Source: a virus. Taken from it: DNA of 22,529 nt. Shown in pieces: positions 11,415-17,964 of this stretch (position 1 is the stretch's first letter; every line of letters starts with the position of its first letter). The position numbers and the translations under genes are program-made. Location: IMG/VR virus record IMGVR_UViG_3300036770_002182, positions 1 through 22,529 of that record; one strand, written 5' to 3'. The notes beneath the pieces are model-generated. The model saw only the letters and a program-made list of their open reading frames with translations. It did no database searches and was not told where the DNA came from.

Positions 11415-11458
11415 AAGGGTATGAATGTCTCTTATTATTTAGAGCATTCATACCCTTA
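11414..11458 (-). promoter_or_regulatory. Late promoter inside a hairpin covering the HNH start codon
   Basis: The 14-nt arms TAAGGGTATGAATG and CATTCATACCCTTA (11445-11458 and 11414-11427) pair perfectly, and CTCT/AGAG extends the stem by 4 bp with one bulge. The A of the HNH start codon is the last paired base. The loop region holds TCTAAATA (11436-11443), 7/8 to the T4 late box, 22 nt upstream of the ATG. Long early transcripts would fold and mask the start; a transcript begun in the loop would lack one arm. This is the mode known for T4 I-TevI. Confidence 0.65.
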
Positions 11459-11467
11459 TTTTAAGTA

Positions 11468-12703
11468 TTAAGAAACTACGACCTGTCCCTTTACAAAGAT
11501 AGTGTCCACAACATTTTGTAGTTGACGGGCAATCTTATCACCATAGTTATTCTGGACGGGAACAGTGATCGTTCCAAATGGTTTACGATATAGTTCAAAT
11601 TGCCCAGGTTTGATGGATCCATTTTGAATTGCTTTTCGATCATCCTTACTCATACGGATCACACGACCAATAGTTTGACACATCTCAATAACAGGTAGAT
11701 TGCGAAGCATAATACAATGAGTAAGTCCGTGAACGTTGATGCCCTCACTCAGAATAGAGTAATGAAACACAATCATCTTTTGAGTGGGATCATTACCACA
11801 CTCTGCCATTTTGTCGAAGAATACTTCACGAGACACTTTCTTCTTGTTGATGTAACCACCGTGCTTGCTGGTGATATGAAATACAGTAAATCCCATATCA
11901 TTAAGTTGTTGAAGCAGATCACTTTCTGCAAACATACCCCAAATTACTTTGGTGCTAGGAGAAGCAACAAGAACTTTGGGAGTGATACTATCATCAATCT
12001 CTTTGAGAATACCGATGACATTTTCCGCATCCACAAATGCGGCATTTTCTTTTGTGCGGGTGATTTCAGACTTATAAGTATGAACCCGAGGAGGAATGAT
12101 TGAACCAGCATCCAGCAGTTCCGTAGCAGGTACAGAAATAAGATTCTGACCATACACACGGGTATTATTCATAGATTCTTCACTGTTCTTATACTTGGGA
12201 GTTGCAGTGAAGAAATAAGCATTGTCTGCGAACTCAGAGGTGTGGGCAACACCTACAAAGTTGCTGGGTTTAGTGCAATGATGTGCCTCATCAAAATAGA
12301 CAACATCAATGTCAATTCCAGAGTCATTTACACGACCAATGGAATTGTAGGTAGTAAAAATAAACCGATGATTTCCTGCTTCTTTTGCTGCTGCGTGATA
12401 GTTTGCGATGATGTGAGGACGGGTGGAGGATTGATGATGAGTTTCTCCACTGTGGCAATGAATATAAGTAATATCCATACCTTTCAGGTAGTCTTCAAAC
12501 TCTGCAGAGAGTTGATTGGCAAGAAGAATACGAGGAGCAACGACAACAAATGTCATCGTATGCTGAGCATCAAGAATACGATGACGGGCATCCTCCATCA
12601 TCACAGCAGTCTTACCACCACCAGTAGGAATGTAGACAGTACCTTTGGAGTGATTTTGAACAGCAGTCAGGGCACGTTGTTGATAAGGAAGGAGAGTGAA
12701 CAT
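11468..12703 (-). CDS. Superfamily 2 DNA helicase
   Basis: A 411-residue helicase of the DEAH/type III restriction-like SF2 group. Motifs: LLPYQQRAL (Q-motif-like, 4-12), Walker A PTGGGKT (26-32), APRILLANQL (Ia), DEAHH (II, 138-142), FFTATPK (III, 164-170), FHYSILSEGINV (V, 313-324) and QTIGRVIRM (VI, 343-351). Such helicases in T4-type cyanophages may act in recombination, replication restart or branch migration like UvsW; the exact role is not shown. The ATG at 12703 follows a TTG that opens the frame. It is preceded by its own extended -10 promoter, and its downstream border has been invaded by the HNH gene. Confidence 0.9.
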   Translation of the reverse strand: MFTLLPYQQRALTAVQNHSKGTVYIPTGGGKTAVMMEDARHRILDAQHTMTFVVVAPRILLANQLSAEFEDYLKGMDITYIHCHSGETHHQSSTRPHIIANYHAAAKEAGNHRFIFTTYNSIGRVNDSGIDIDVVYFDEAHHCTKPSNFVGVAHTSEFADNAYFFTATPKYKNSEESMNNTRVYGQNLISVPATELLDAGSIIPPRVHTYKSEITRTKENAAFVDAENVIGILKEIDDSITPKVLVASPSTKVIWGMFAESDLLQQLNDMGFTVFHITSKHGGYINKKKVSREVFFDKMAECGNDPTQKMIVFHYSILSEGINVHGLTHCIMLRNLPVIEMCQTIGRVIRMSKDDRKAIQNGSIKPGQFELYRKPFGTITVPVQNNYGDKIARQLQNVVDTIFVKGQVVVS

Positions 12704-12724
12704 AATCAATTCAAGTGTAAAGTA

Positions 12725-12782
12725 ATTATAGCACGGACCCTGCCGGACCCGTGCTTTAAGTGGACAGTCCTACGACTGGCAC
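12725..12782 (-). promoter_or_regulatory. Hairpin/promoter cassette upstream of the helicase
   Basis: An extended -10, TGC-TATAAT (12725-12733), is the best match to the TGnTATAAT consensus in the window. A GCACGG/CCGTGC palindrome (12731-12754) overlaps its TGC. The conserved hairpin appears as GTG-CAGTC/GACTG-CAC (12760-12782) with a small internal loop. Transcription would begin near 12718, 15 nt before the start codon. Confidence 0.7.
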
Positions 12783-12814
12783 ATCAGGATAAGAAATTAA
12801 GAATAAGTTAAGAT

Positions 12815-13141
12815 TTAGAAGATAATACTCCCAAGAGTAGGAACACCATAAGAATCACCAACAGAACAAAACGTAAGAGAACCCTCTACTTTTTCATTGA
12901 GGTCTTCATTGACAACTTCTTGTTGTGGTTCTTCGACTTCTTTCTCTTGCGTATCAAAGATAATCAGTGTTTCGGCAGCAACTTTTGCTGCTTTAAGCGA
13001 TTTGGAAAAGTGTTGAGGAGTATCAAATACATCCATAACAACCCATTTGGTTGCATTAGATTTACGAATGAAACCTACGGTTTCACCATTCTTCTGGATT
13101 TCGTAGTTGCCAGCAGACAGACGGGGGAAAGAGAAAGTCAT
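12815..13141 (-). CDS. Hypothetical 108-residue protein
   Basis: Begins MTFSFPRLSAGNYEIQKNGE and continues TVGFIRKSNATKWVVMD, a beta-rich domain with a KSLKAAKVAAETLI helix; the C-terminal half is acidic and probably disordered (EKEVEEPQQEVVNEDLNEK). The 'G.Y.I.KNGE.VG.I.K....KW.V.D ... KSLK.AK' layout resembles small phage proteins of unknown function. It is coupled to the previous gene by ATGA. Confidence 0.72.
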   Translation of the reverse strand: MTFSFPRLSAGNYEIQKNGETVGFIRKSNATKWVVMDVFDTPQHFSKSLKAAKVAAETLIIFDTQEKEVEEPQQEVVNEDLNEKVEGSLTFCSVGDSYGVPTLGSIIF

Positions 13142-13296
13142 TTGTTCAGGAGTTTGGTAAAGTTAGAAACAACGATGTCACAAGCAATTCTTTGGACTTC
13201 ATCCATTTGCCCCTCATCATCAAATTGAGTTGCAAGAAGACAAATCAAATCCTCTTGAATTTGCTCACGGACAGAAAGAATGTCGATTTCACTCAT
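13138..13296 (-). CDS. Small conserved phage protein, 52 residues
   Basis: Reads MSEIDILSVREQIQEDLICL, then LATQFDDEGQMDEVQRIACD and IVVSNFTKLL. Short cyanophage proteins with this 'VRE.IQ..L ... V..I.C.IV..NF' layout are familiar to me; their function is unknown. The start is 2 nt after the upstream stop, and the stop overlaps the next start as ATGA. Confidence 0.72.
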   Translation of the reverse strand: MSEIDILSVREQIQEDLICLLATQFDDEGQMDEVQRIACDIVVSNFTKLLNK

Positions 13297-13298
13297 AA

Positions 13299-13538
13299 TC
13301 AGCAATACTCGGGAAGAATACAGAAGGAAGCACAGAAACTACGAACCCAGTTCAGGGTATCAAAGTACCCCCTAGGATTACTCATTACCATACTCACATT
13401 CTTACGAGGATTGTAAGCAACAGCAACGTAACAGTAGCAATCAGGAGATTCTTCGATCTCTTGAATCCACATTTGATTTACATTACCATCCTGCCAATCC
13501 CAACGAGACGTGGTGTAATGAAAAACATCAAGAATCAT
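13299..13538 (-). CDS. Hypothetical 79-residue protein
   Basis: Begins MILDVFHYTTSRWDWQDGNV and continues NQMWIQEIEESPDCYCYVAVAYN, a beta-rich protein with several Cys and Trp. An in-frame ATG at 13583 would add 15 hydrophobic residues (MLLSNLITLTSFKNQ); I prefer 13538, because that stretch looks like U-rich leader and AAGAACC precedes the later ATG, but the longer form cannot be excluded. No family is recognised. It leads the unit 13538-12815. Confidence 0.65.
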   Translation of the reverse strand: MILDVFHYTTSRWDWQDGNVNQMWIQEIEESPDCYCYVAVAYNPRKNVSMVMSNPRGYFDTLNWVRSFCASFCILPEYC

Positions 13539-13644
13539 TTGGTTCTTAAATGAAGTTAAAGTGATGAGGTTAGATAACAGCATACTTACCAAGATGTCCT
13601 TCGGACGTTACCGGGGTGGGTGAAACCCCCCTCACCACCTTCTT

Positions 13645-13702
13645 AATCTACCACACTTTGGGGTCTGTGCTCTTTTATTGTGCCACTAGAACAAGTGGCA
13701 CA
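13645..13702 (-). promoter_or_regulatory. Family B hairpin/promoter cassette upstream of 13538
   Basis: The hairpin TGTGCCACT (13679-13687) with AGTGGCACA (13694-13702) is followed by an extended -10, TGG-TAGATT (13645-13653), weaker than in the other family B copies. The roughly 100-nt leader contains GGTG...TTTCACCCACC, which can fold. The upstream part (AGAGCACAGACCCCAAAGTG) is the same as at 3735 and 10849. Confidence 0.6.
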
Positions 13703-13718
13703 CGGTATAAGGTTATTA

Positions 13719-14171
13719 TCAGTTACGATACAGATAAGAACCAGACCAATCGGCATTTTCCATCAACCACTCACGGTCTTTAATTAGTCGCAGGTCATAA
13801 CGAACACCCTTTGCTGGTGCTTTCCAACTCGCAGACTTATAAACCTCACCAGTCTTTTTATCAATGAAGCAATGAACCGAACGGGAACCATTCGCATTCA
13901 TAATGACTTTGTGATACTTGCGACCCGTTTCAGGGTAGAACTCATAATCACAAATACCCTGCTTCAGTTTCTCAATCTTTTTATAACGATAGTCATTTGT
14001 ACAAGGATTAAAGTCACAAGTGTTAATTTCATCAGTAAACGCCCGAATACAGTAATCAATGTAGTTCTGCCGCAGTGCCTCACAGAGAGCATAGGTGTGC
14101 CCCAGCACGGCAAGTTCAACATCCTCCCGTTCCTCGGCAGCAGCAGAGTATTCAGCAAAAGTAGTAGTCAT
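13719..14171 (-). CDS. Conserved phage protein (KTGEVYKSASWKAPAKG family)
   Basis: A 150-residue protein. The C-terminal half contains GRKYHKVIM, SVHCFIDKKTGEVYKSASWK and APAKGVRYDLRLI, ending in ENADWSGSYLYRN. This is a very widespread phage family in which the conserved core is 'KY.KI......SV.aFVdkktGdvYKpAsWKAPAKGvRynl'; its function has not been shown. The N-terminal helical part (1-70) has scattered Cys residues (C30, C41, C52, C57). It is coupled to the upstream basic gene by ATGA. Confidence 0.85.
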   Translation of the reverse strand: MTTTFAEYSAAAEEREDVELAVLGHTYALCEALRQNYIDYCIRAFTDEINTCDFNPCTNDYRYKKIEKLKQGICDYEFYPETGRKYHKVIMNANGSRSVHCFIDKKTGEVYKSASWKAPAKGVRYDLRLIKDREWLMENADWSGSYLYRN

Positions 14172-14290
14172 TTTTGAAGATACTTGTTTTTGAGATGAGA
14201 AAGTGCTTGTTTTCTTGATTTAATTTTATTTTTTGAGACACCTCTGGGATTTTTCTTTTTTCCAGAGTTATGAATCCAATTTGGAGTCAT
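14168..14290 (-). CDS. Very basic 40-residue protein
   Basis: Reads MTPNWIHNSGKKKNPRGVSK, then NKIKSRKQALSHLKNKYLQK; about a third of the residues are Lys or Arg. GAGGAAGTCCA gives a strong ribosome site, a family A promoter lies 29 nt upstream, and the stop overlaps the next start as ATGA. A small nucleic-acid-binding role is plausible. It stands out from the acidic proteins around it. Confidence 0.7.
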   Translation of the reverse strand: MTPNWIHNSGKKKNPRGVSKNKIKSRKQALSHLKNKYLQK

Positions 14291-14318
14291 TGGACTTCCT
14301 CTTTGCTTGTGTCCTTGT

Positions 14319-14378
14319 ATTATAGGGCATCTGGTGCCCCAGTGGGAGTGTAGTGTGCCACTAGAAGAAGTGGCACAC
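14319..14378 (-). promoter_or_regulatory. Family A hairpin/promoter cassette upstream of 14290
   Basis: TATAAT (14319-14324), abutting palindrome GGGCA/TGCCC (14325-14339), and the conserved hairpin with perfect 10-bp stem GTGTGCCACT (14353-14362) and AGTGGCACAC (14369-14378), loop AGAAGA. The region is nearly identical to the copies at 9527 and 9933, although over 4 kb away. Confidence 0.78.
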
Positions 14379-14389
14379 GGTATAACAAA

Positions 14390-14542
14390 CTAACGATACG
14401 TTAGTTGATATTCAGTTTCTTTGTCCTTGAAAGATCGTTCAACATCATAAAGAAGTTGAACGTAGTCCTCATAATCCACACCAAGATAATTCTCGGCAAA
14501 TTCCTTGTAGTCCTCTTGAAGAATTAGATCGTCAACAAACAT
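14390..14542 (-). CDS. Hypothetical 50-residue acidic protein
   Basis: Reads MFVDDLILQEDYKEFAENYL, then GVDYEDYVQLLYDVERSFKD and ETEYQLTYR. It has one of the best ribosome sites of the window (GGGAGG, 7 nt before ATG) and its own TATAAT promoter 29 nt upstream. It is a single-gene unit ending 12 nt before the family A hairpin. Two 'DY.(E/D)(F/Y)' helices suggest a small helical bundle. Function unknown. Confidence 0.72.
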   Translation of the reverse strand: MFVDDLILQEDYKEFAENYLGVDYEDYVQLLYDVERSFKDKETEYQLTYR

Positions 14543-14570
14543 TGAAACCTCCCAGAACTTGTATGTATCT

Positions 14571-14636
14571 ATTATAGAACACTTGGGGTTCTATGTGAAG
14601 TGTGGATGTGCCAGTTGTTTAATTGGATTTAACTGG
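14571..14636 (-). promoter_or_regulatory. Hairpin/promoter cassette upstream of 14542
   Basis: TATAAT (14571-14576) overlaps the end of a palindrome TAGAAC/GTTCTA (14575-14593), the same position as the palindromes of family A but a different sequence. Upstream is CCAGTT/AACTGG (14611-14636), the core of the conserved hairpin, with the TAA stop of the upstream gene (14619-14621) in its loop. Confidence 0.65.
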
Positions 14637-14837
14637 TTTTAGAATAATGTTATCAATGATACATTGTCCAATCTCAGCAATCAAAATCATATCATCCGTT
14701 CCTAGTTTATCACGGATAGCATCGGAAGTCATTTCCATCGTAAAATCCATCCAACGTTCATCAGCATAAATGTATTCAATTACTTCCGGAGTTAAAGCAA
14801 TTGCCAGATTTTGAATGGTTTTGTTAGAGAGTGCCAT
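14619..14837 (-). CDS. Conserved cyanophage protein, 72 residues
   Basis: Begins MALSNKTIQNLAIALTPEVI and continues EYIYADERWMDFTMEMTSDAI, then KLGTDDMILIAEIGQCIIDNI. The 'L..ALTPEVI.YI..DERW.DF..E...DAI' core is recurrent in T4-like cyanophages, with no known role. Two helices around the ERW motif suggest a compact helical protein. The stop falls in the loop of the cassette hairpin. The start is 6 nt after the previous stop. Confidence 0.75.
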   Translation of the reverse strand: MALSNKTIQNLAIALTPEVIEYIYADERWMDFTMEMTSDAIRDKLGTDDMILIAEIGQCIIDNIILKPVKSN

Positions 14838-14843
14838 AATAGT

Positions 14844-15029
14844 TCAGGGAGTAGGGTCAAAGAAAACAATTTCTTCCAGTGCTGGAAGAATCTCATACTG
14901 AATAGTATCGAGATCCTGTGTATGAATAGTCATATCCATCATATGAAGACTATTCTCACGTTCTACAAGATCTTTAAGAATCTTGTAAGCACGTTCAATC
15001 TCACCGTATCCGTAGATTATTTGTGTCAT
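14844..15029 (-). CDS. Hypothetical 61-residue protein
   Basis: Reads MTQIIYGYGEIERAYKILKD and then LVERENSLHMMDMTIHTQDLD, ending in EEIVFFDPTP. It starts 2 nt after the stop of the upstream gene; a TTG two codons earlier opens the frame but the ATG is preferred. The predicted helices and Met-rich centre give no clue to function. Middle gene of the unit 15436-14619. Confidence 0.68.
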   Translation of the reverse strand: MTQIIYGYGEIERAYKILKDLVERENSLHMMDMTIHTQDLDTIQYEILPALEEIVFFDPTP

Positions 15030-15031
15030 TG

Positions 15032-15436
15032 TCAAACAAACAAAGGAGCAGAAGGAATTTGAACTACTTCATACAGTTCAGGTTCAAACTGATGTCGGTC
15101 CCAGCAGATCCATTCACCATCACGGAACAGATAAGCATACTCCTCACCATCTTTTAGATACTCAATCACGTTCTCATCAAGACGAGGAGGGCAATCTTCA
15201 CCACGTTGGGAATAGTATTCAGGACCATACTCTTCATTGAGTTTAGTATCCCAACGTGATTGAGTCCAGCAAGAACTCATATCTCCACCATCAATGAGTT
15301 CTTCTACTTTCTCTTTGGTATTGTAATGGGTTTTAAGAACACGACCCAACCAGTCAGGATAACCGTCCCAATGATGATAAACAGAAAGAACAGACCCGTT
15401 GGAAAGTTCCAAACCTATCCTACTTCTTGTGGACAT
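15032..15436 (-). CDS. Conserved phage protein (TRSRIG...HWDGYP family)
   Basis: A 134-residue protein starting MSTRSRIGLELSNGSVLSVY, followed by HHWDGYPDWLGRVLKTHYNT and VEELIDGGDMSS. This family is common in phages of many kinds and recognisable by 'TRSrIg ... HwDGYp...G..L...Y'. The C-terminal part (YAYLFRDGEWICWDR) is also conserved. No activity is established. The frame reaches 15475, but the extra residues (MPYNTETF...) are the promoter; the ATG at 15436 is chosen. It heads a three-gene unit. Confidence 0.85.
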   Translation of the reverse strand: MSTRSRIGLELSNGSVLSVYHHWDGYPDWLGRVLKTHYNTKEKVEELIDGGDMSSCWTQSRWDTKLNEEYGPEYYSQRGEDCPPRLDENVIEYLKDGEEYAYLFRDGEWICWDRHQFEPELYEVVQIPSAPLFV

Positions 15437-15463
15437 TTGAGGTGTTTTGTTGAATGTCTCTGT

Positions 15464-15522
15464 ATTATAGGGCATCCGGTGCCCCAGTGGGGGTGTAGTG
15501 TGCCACTAGAAGAAGTGGCACA
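15464..15522 (-). promoter_or_regulatory. Family A hairpin/promoter cassette upstream of 15436
   Basis: TATAAT (15464-15469), abutting palindrome GGGCA/TGCCC (15470-15484), then the conserved hairpin TGTGCCACT (15499-15507) with AGTGGCACA (15514-15522). It separates the early-type gene at 15436 from the late-promoter gene at 15532-15732, so it probably also stops late transcripts. Confidence 0.75.
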
Positions 15523-15531
15523 GAGGTATTA

Positions 15532-15732
15532 TTATCCCAGTTCTCTCATAATTTCTTTCTTTAGTTTTTCTTTTTCCCTTTCTTCCTCTCGTTTGATATG
15601 TGGAGCTTGCATAAACTCTTGTTGTCTTTTCCTTTGAAGTTCCGTTCTTTCTTGTTGTCTTTGATTTTGTGCCATAGCAATTGTTCGTCTTCTAGACTCA
15701 ATATCTTCAAAGAAAGACTTATAGGATTTCAT
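15532..15732 (-). CDS. Small basic protein with T4 internal-protein-like N-terminus
   Basis: A 66-residue, highly charged protein starting MKSYKSFFEDIESRRR and continuing as a long Arg/Glu/Gln helix (QRQQERTELQRKRQQEF, EEEREKEKLKKEIM). The start resembles the capsid targeting sequence of T4 internal proteins (MKTYQEFIAE). A clean [LI]xE cleavage site is not evident, so packaging is a guess. It has a late promoter (15755-15762) 22 nt upstream, in line with a virion protein. A coiled-coil scaffold-like or nucleic-acid-binding role is equally possible. Confidence 0.65.
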   Translation of the reverse strand: MKSYKSFFEDIESRRRTIAMAQNQRQQERTELQRKRQQEFMQAPHIKREEEREKEKLKKEIMRELG

Positions 15733-15754
15733 TTTACTCTACTTTTACTTCTTT

Positions 15755-15762
15755 TATTTATT
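15755..15762 (-). promoter_or_regulatory. T4-like late promoter upstream of 15732
   Basis: AATAAATA, a perfect match to the NATAAATA late motif reported for T4-like cyanophages, ends 22 nt before the start codon. It lies at the 3' end of the Dam gene region, whose TAA stop is at 15764. Confidence 0.6.
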
Positions 15763-15763
15763 T

Positions 15764-16615
15764 TTAAATTACAGTAGGATGTAGAGATTCAACATCATAA
15801 TTTGTAATAAGAAGTTCTTTCTTCACATTATCTTTTGTTCCTTTATCCCCACGATGAACCATTGAATAACGAAGTTCCCACTCTCTTTGATAATAGTTCT
15901 TATATCTTTCTACAATCCAGTCATTGATATTATATGTAATCATAAACCGATGAGGACACTTATCTACATCATCTGCGAATCTTTCGTGAGAGAATGATGA
16001 ATGTAGTTGTCGATTAGTTCCATACAAAAAGTCTTTAATATCATAAGGAGGATCTAAAAATACAAATACATTATCACCTGGAGGAGACATTACCTCCGAA
16101 TAATCTATATTTGTAATATTCCAATTACTAATAATTTTAGAGTATTTTGGTAGTTTCTCAATACCAACCAAAGAAAAATTAGATCTTGATGCTTGAACGG
16201 AAAATGTTGAGTTCTCTGTAAGTCCTGAATAAGAACACTTATTCATTACAAAGAAAGCAACTGCTTGATCGAATGGTTCTAGATCTGAAATAGTAGAAGC
16301 ATATGTATTGAATAACTCTTTATGTGCTTCATCATTGCCGTTTATATCACTTTTAATTGAATATAATCTTTCCGAAAGATCTTGCCCTCTATCACGAAGT
16401 TGAACCCAGAAGTTATAAAGATAAAAATACTTATCGTTAATCCATACTGGAACCTTAGGATAATTCTGGGAGAATAGAAGTGCTACACTTCCTCCCCCAA
16501 TGAATGGTTCTCGATATTCTTTTATGTCAGTAGGAAACCAAGGGGCAAGAGTTTTTAATGCTTTACTCTTGCCTCCGGGGTATCTCAAGGCCGTCTTCAA
16601 AGGAAATTGTTTCAC
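15764..16615 (-). CDS. dam: Dam-type DNA N6-adenine methyltransferase
   Basis: A 283-residue class D12 (alpha) adenine methylase, transferring a methyl group from S-adenosylmethionine to adenine, in this family usually in GATC. Visible motifs are RYPGGKSK (11-18, motif X), EPFIGGGSVAL (36-46, motif I, cofactor site) and FLDPPYD (186-192, catalytic DPPY), with TYNIND further on. The start is a GTG (16615) overlapping the upstream TGA (GTGA), with GGAGAG 9 nt upstream. Length fits the family. It is coupled to the LAGLIDADG-like gene and lies near a nuclease-like gene at 17082. Methylation may protect phage DNA from restriction; target specificity cannot be read here. Confidence 0.93.
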   Translation of the reverse strand: MKQFPLKTALRYPGGKSKALKTLAPWFPTDIKEYREPFIGGGSVALLFSQNYPKVPVWINDKYFYLYNFWVQLRDRGQDLSERLYSIKSDINGNDEAHKELFNTYASTISDLEPFDQAVAFFVMNKCSYSGLTENSTFSVQASRSNFSLVGIEKLPKYSKIISNWNITNIDYSEVMSPPGDNVFVFLDPPYDIKDFLYGTNRQLHSSFSHERFADDVDKCPHRFMITYNINDWIVERYKNYYQREWELRYSMVHRGDKGTKDNVKKELLITNYDVESLHPTVI

Positions 16616-17037
16616 TTAAAACTCTCCACTAATTCCATATGTTCATTTAATTTTTCACACAACATAAAGTATTTTTCTTTTCTTCTTTTACCAAGATAAG
16701 GAAGCATTAATTTAGTCCAAAAATGTGCCGGTTCTCCACCTATACTCAAATAATATGATGGTTTTTGTCCTGCTGCTTTATGAACTGGGCCACCTTCAGT
16801 ATATGTAATTTTTCTACCATCCATTATACTAGCAACCCTTAACATTATATCTTCATCAGTCATTTGAAGATTCATTCTTAAATGAGATTTTTCTACATAA
16901 ACTTTTCCATTTCTGTTTGGTTTTCTTCTTTCTGGTTTATAAGACCAAGAACCTTCACCTTCCCATATTCCACATAACCAAGCAAGTTCTGCTTCTGTAG
17001 GTGGGATGTGTTTATACTTTGTTCCTCTTATTTTCAT
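16612..17037 (-). CDS. LAGLIDADG-like homing endonuclease
   Basis: A 141-residue basic protein. LAWLCGIWEGEGSW (18-31) matches a single LAGLIDADG motif with the catalytic acidic residue in the EGEGS turn, followed by strand regions and MTDEDIMLRVASIM, and by LPYLGKRRKEKYFML, typical of the family. One motif implies a homodimer. LAGLIDADG proteins are uncommon in T4-type phages. Its stop overlaps the GTG of dam, so dam translation may depend on it. A hairpin with a late promoter in its loop lies upstream. Catalytic activity is not certain. Confidence 0.8.
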   Translation of the reverse strand: MKIRGTKYKHIPPTEAELAWLCGIWEGEGSWSYKPERRKPNRNGKVYVEKSHLRMNLQMTDEDIMLRVASIMDGRKITYTEGGPVHKAAGQKPSYYLSIGGEPAHFWTKLMLPYLGKRRKEKYFMLCEKLNEHMELVESFK

Positions 17038-17054
17038 ATAATTAAATAATTACC

Positions 17055-17073
17055 CCCCTCTATTTATGAGGGG
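17055..17073 (-). promoter_or_regulatory. Late promoter in a hairpin loop upstream of the LAGLIDADG-like gene
   Basis: CCCCTC/GAGGGG arms (17068-17073 and 17055-17060) form a 6-bp stem with loop ATAAATA. CATAAATA (17061-17068) matches NATAAATA perfectly and ends 24 nt before the start codon at 17037. The G-rich second arm could also act as a distant ribosome site when released. It lies 9 nt beyond the stop of the gene at 17082, so it may also act as its terminator. Confidence 0.6.
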
Positions 17074-17081
17074 AAACTGTT

Positions 17082-17669
17082 TCATCGGCGATTTTTAATC
17101 CAGGTAATAATGGTTTGATAAATCAATTCAGATAGTTTAACATCGGAACAAGGAAAAGTAAAGTTGTCCACATCCAGATCAAGAATAGTTAGTTCATTAT
17201 AAGGGATTTGAGACATTACACCATCACCTTTGCTCGCATAATACTTTTGAGCAGTGTCTTTGGATGCCAGAGCAACTTTATAGCAATTACGATCAATAAT
17301 CATTACATAATGAAACTTATTTTCTGTTTTGAACCTATTAAATGCTTCTTCACTTACATCACCTCGATAATTCTTCATCTTAACTTCTTTACAAGTTCCA
17401 TCCTTCTTGAAGAATCCTTTAAGAAACTTACACTCAATAAGAACTTCTTCTCCATCTACCATCAGTAGAAAATCTACACCATCTTGATCAATATGAATCA
17501 ATTCTGAAAAACATACAACAGACAGTTCCAGAACTTTGGCACGAATGAAATTGTCTGCATTACTTTTGAATCCATCATCAGAGTAAGCATCATTCACAGC
17601 ACCAAAAATCATATTCCAATCAAATTCATTTTCGCAGATGGTTTTCAGTTCTTGAATGGTGATGGTCAT
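17082..17669 (-). CDS. Putative PD-(D/E)XK nuclease-like protein
   Basis: A 195-residue protein with a candidate catalytic core: GVDFLLMVDGEEVLIECKFL, i.e. D66 ... E79-x-K81, placed on a predicted beta hairpin as in PD-(D/E)XK enzymes. Two helices precede it (1-60), and KFHYVMIIDRNCYKVAL follows as a further strand pair. Restriction enzymes, Holliday-junction resolvases and repair nucleases share this core; the particular subclass cannot be assigned. Its position next to the Dam-type methylase suggests a restriction-modification-like pair, but no target evidence exists. The leader is AT-rich. Confidence 0.6.
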   Translation of the reverse strand: MTITIQELKTICENEFDWNMIFGAVNDAYSDDGFKSNADNFIRAKVLELSVVCFSELIHIDQDGVDFLLMVDGEEVLIECKFLKGFFKKDGTCKEVKMKNYRGDVSEEAFNRFKTENKFHYVMIIDRNCYKVALASKDTAQKYYASKGDGVMSQIPYNELTILDLDVDNFTFPCSDVKLSELIYQTIITWIKNRR

Positions 17670-17706
17670 TGTTTTAGTTGAGATAATGTTTAAAAAATAA
17701 AGTTAA

Positions 17707-17940
17707 TCAGACAGAAATCAGAGTGCCGTCTTTACGAGCAAGAGAAATGAATCGACCGAGACTATCATCATTTTGAATCACGACATTCACACTCTCCTCA
17801 AAGTCTTCTACATCATCACACTCAAAGAAATAAAAACTATCAGGATTGTTGGTGAAAGCAACACCAACTTCACTGTTTTCAGTATCCAGAAAAATCTTGG
17901 CAACAGCACTTGATTCTGAAAACTCAAGAACCTTGGTCAT
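17707..17940 (-). CDS. Small KTSC-like protein, 77 residues
   Basis: Begins MTKVLEFSESSAVAKIFLDT and continues ENSEVGVAFTNNPDSFYFFECDD, then FEESVNVVIQNDDSLGRFISLAR. The order 'SSA...I.yD.....v.F.......Y.f..v...FE.......S.G.fI' resembles the KTSC domain, a short beta-rich domain of unclear function. The frame runs to 17976, but the extra residues (CYDYEV) are promoter DNA; AAAGGGAA precedes the ATG at 17940. It leads the unit with 17082. Confidence 0.68.
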   Translation of the reverse strand: MTKVLEFSESSAVAKIFLDTENSEVGVAFTNNPDSFYFFECDDVEDFEESVNVVIQNDDSLGRFISLARKDGTLISV

Positions 17941-17964
17941 TTCCCTTTGGTTGATTACTTCGTA

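Noticed and set aside
11406-11462. The long hairpin at the HNH start as a terminator of the helicase gene
   Set aside because: It lies 10 nt past the helicase stop and could reduce readthrough, but no U-run follows, and the late box in the loop with the start codon at its edge fits translational control better.
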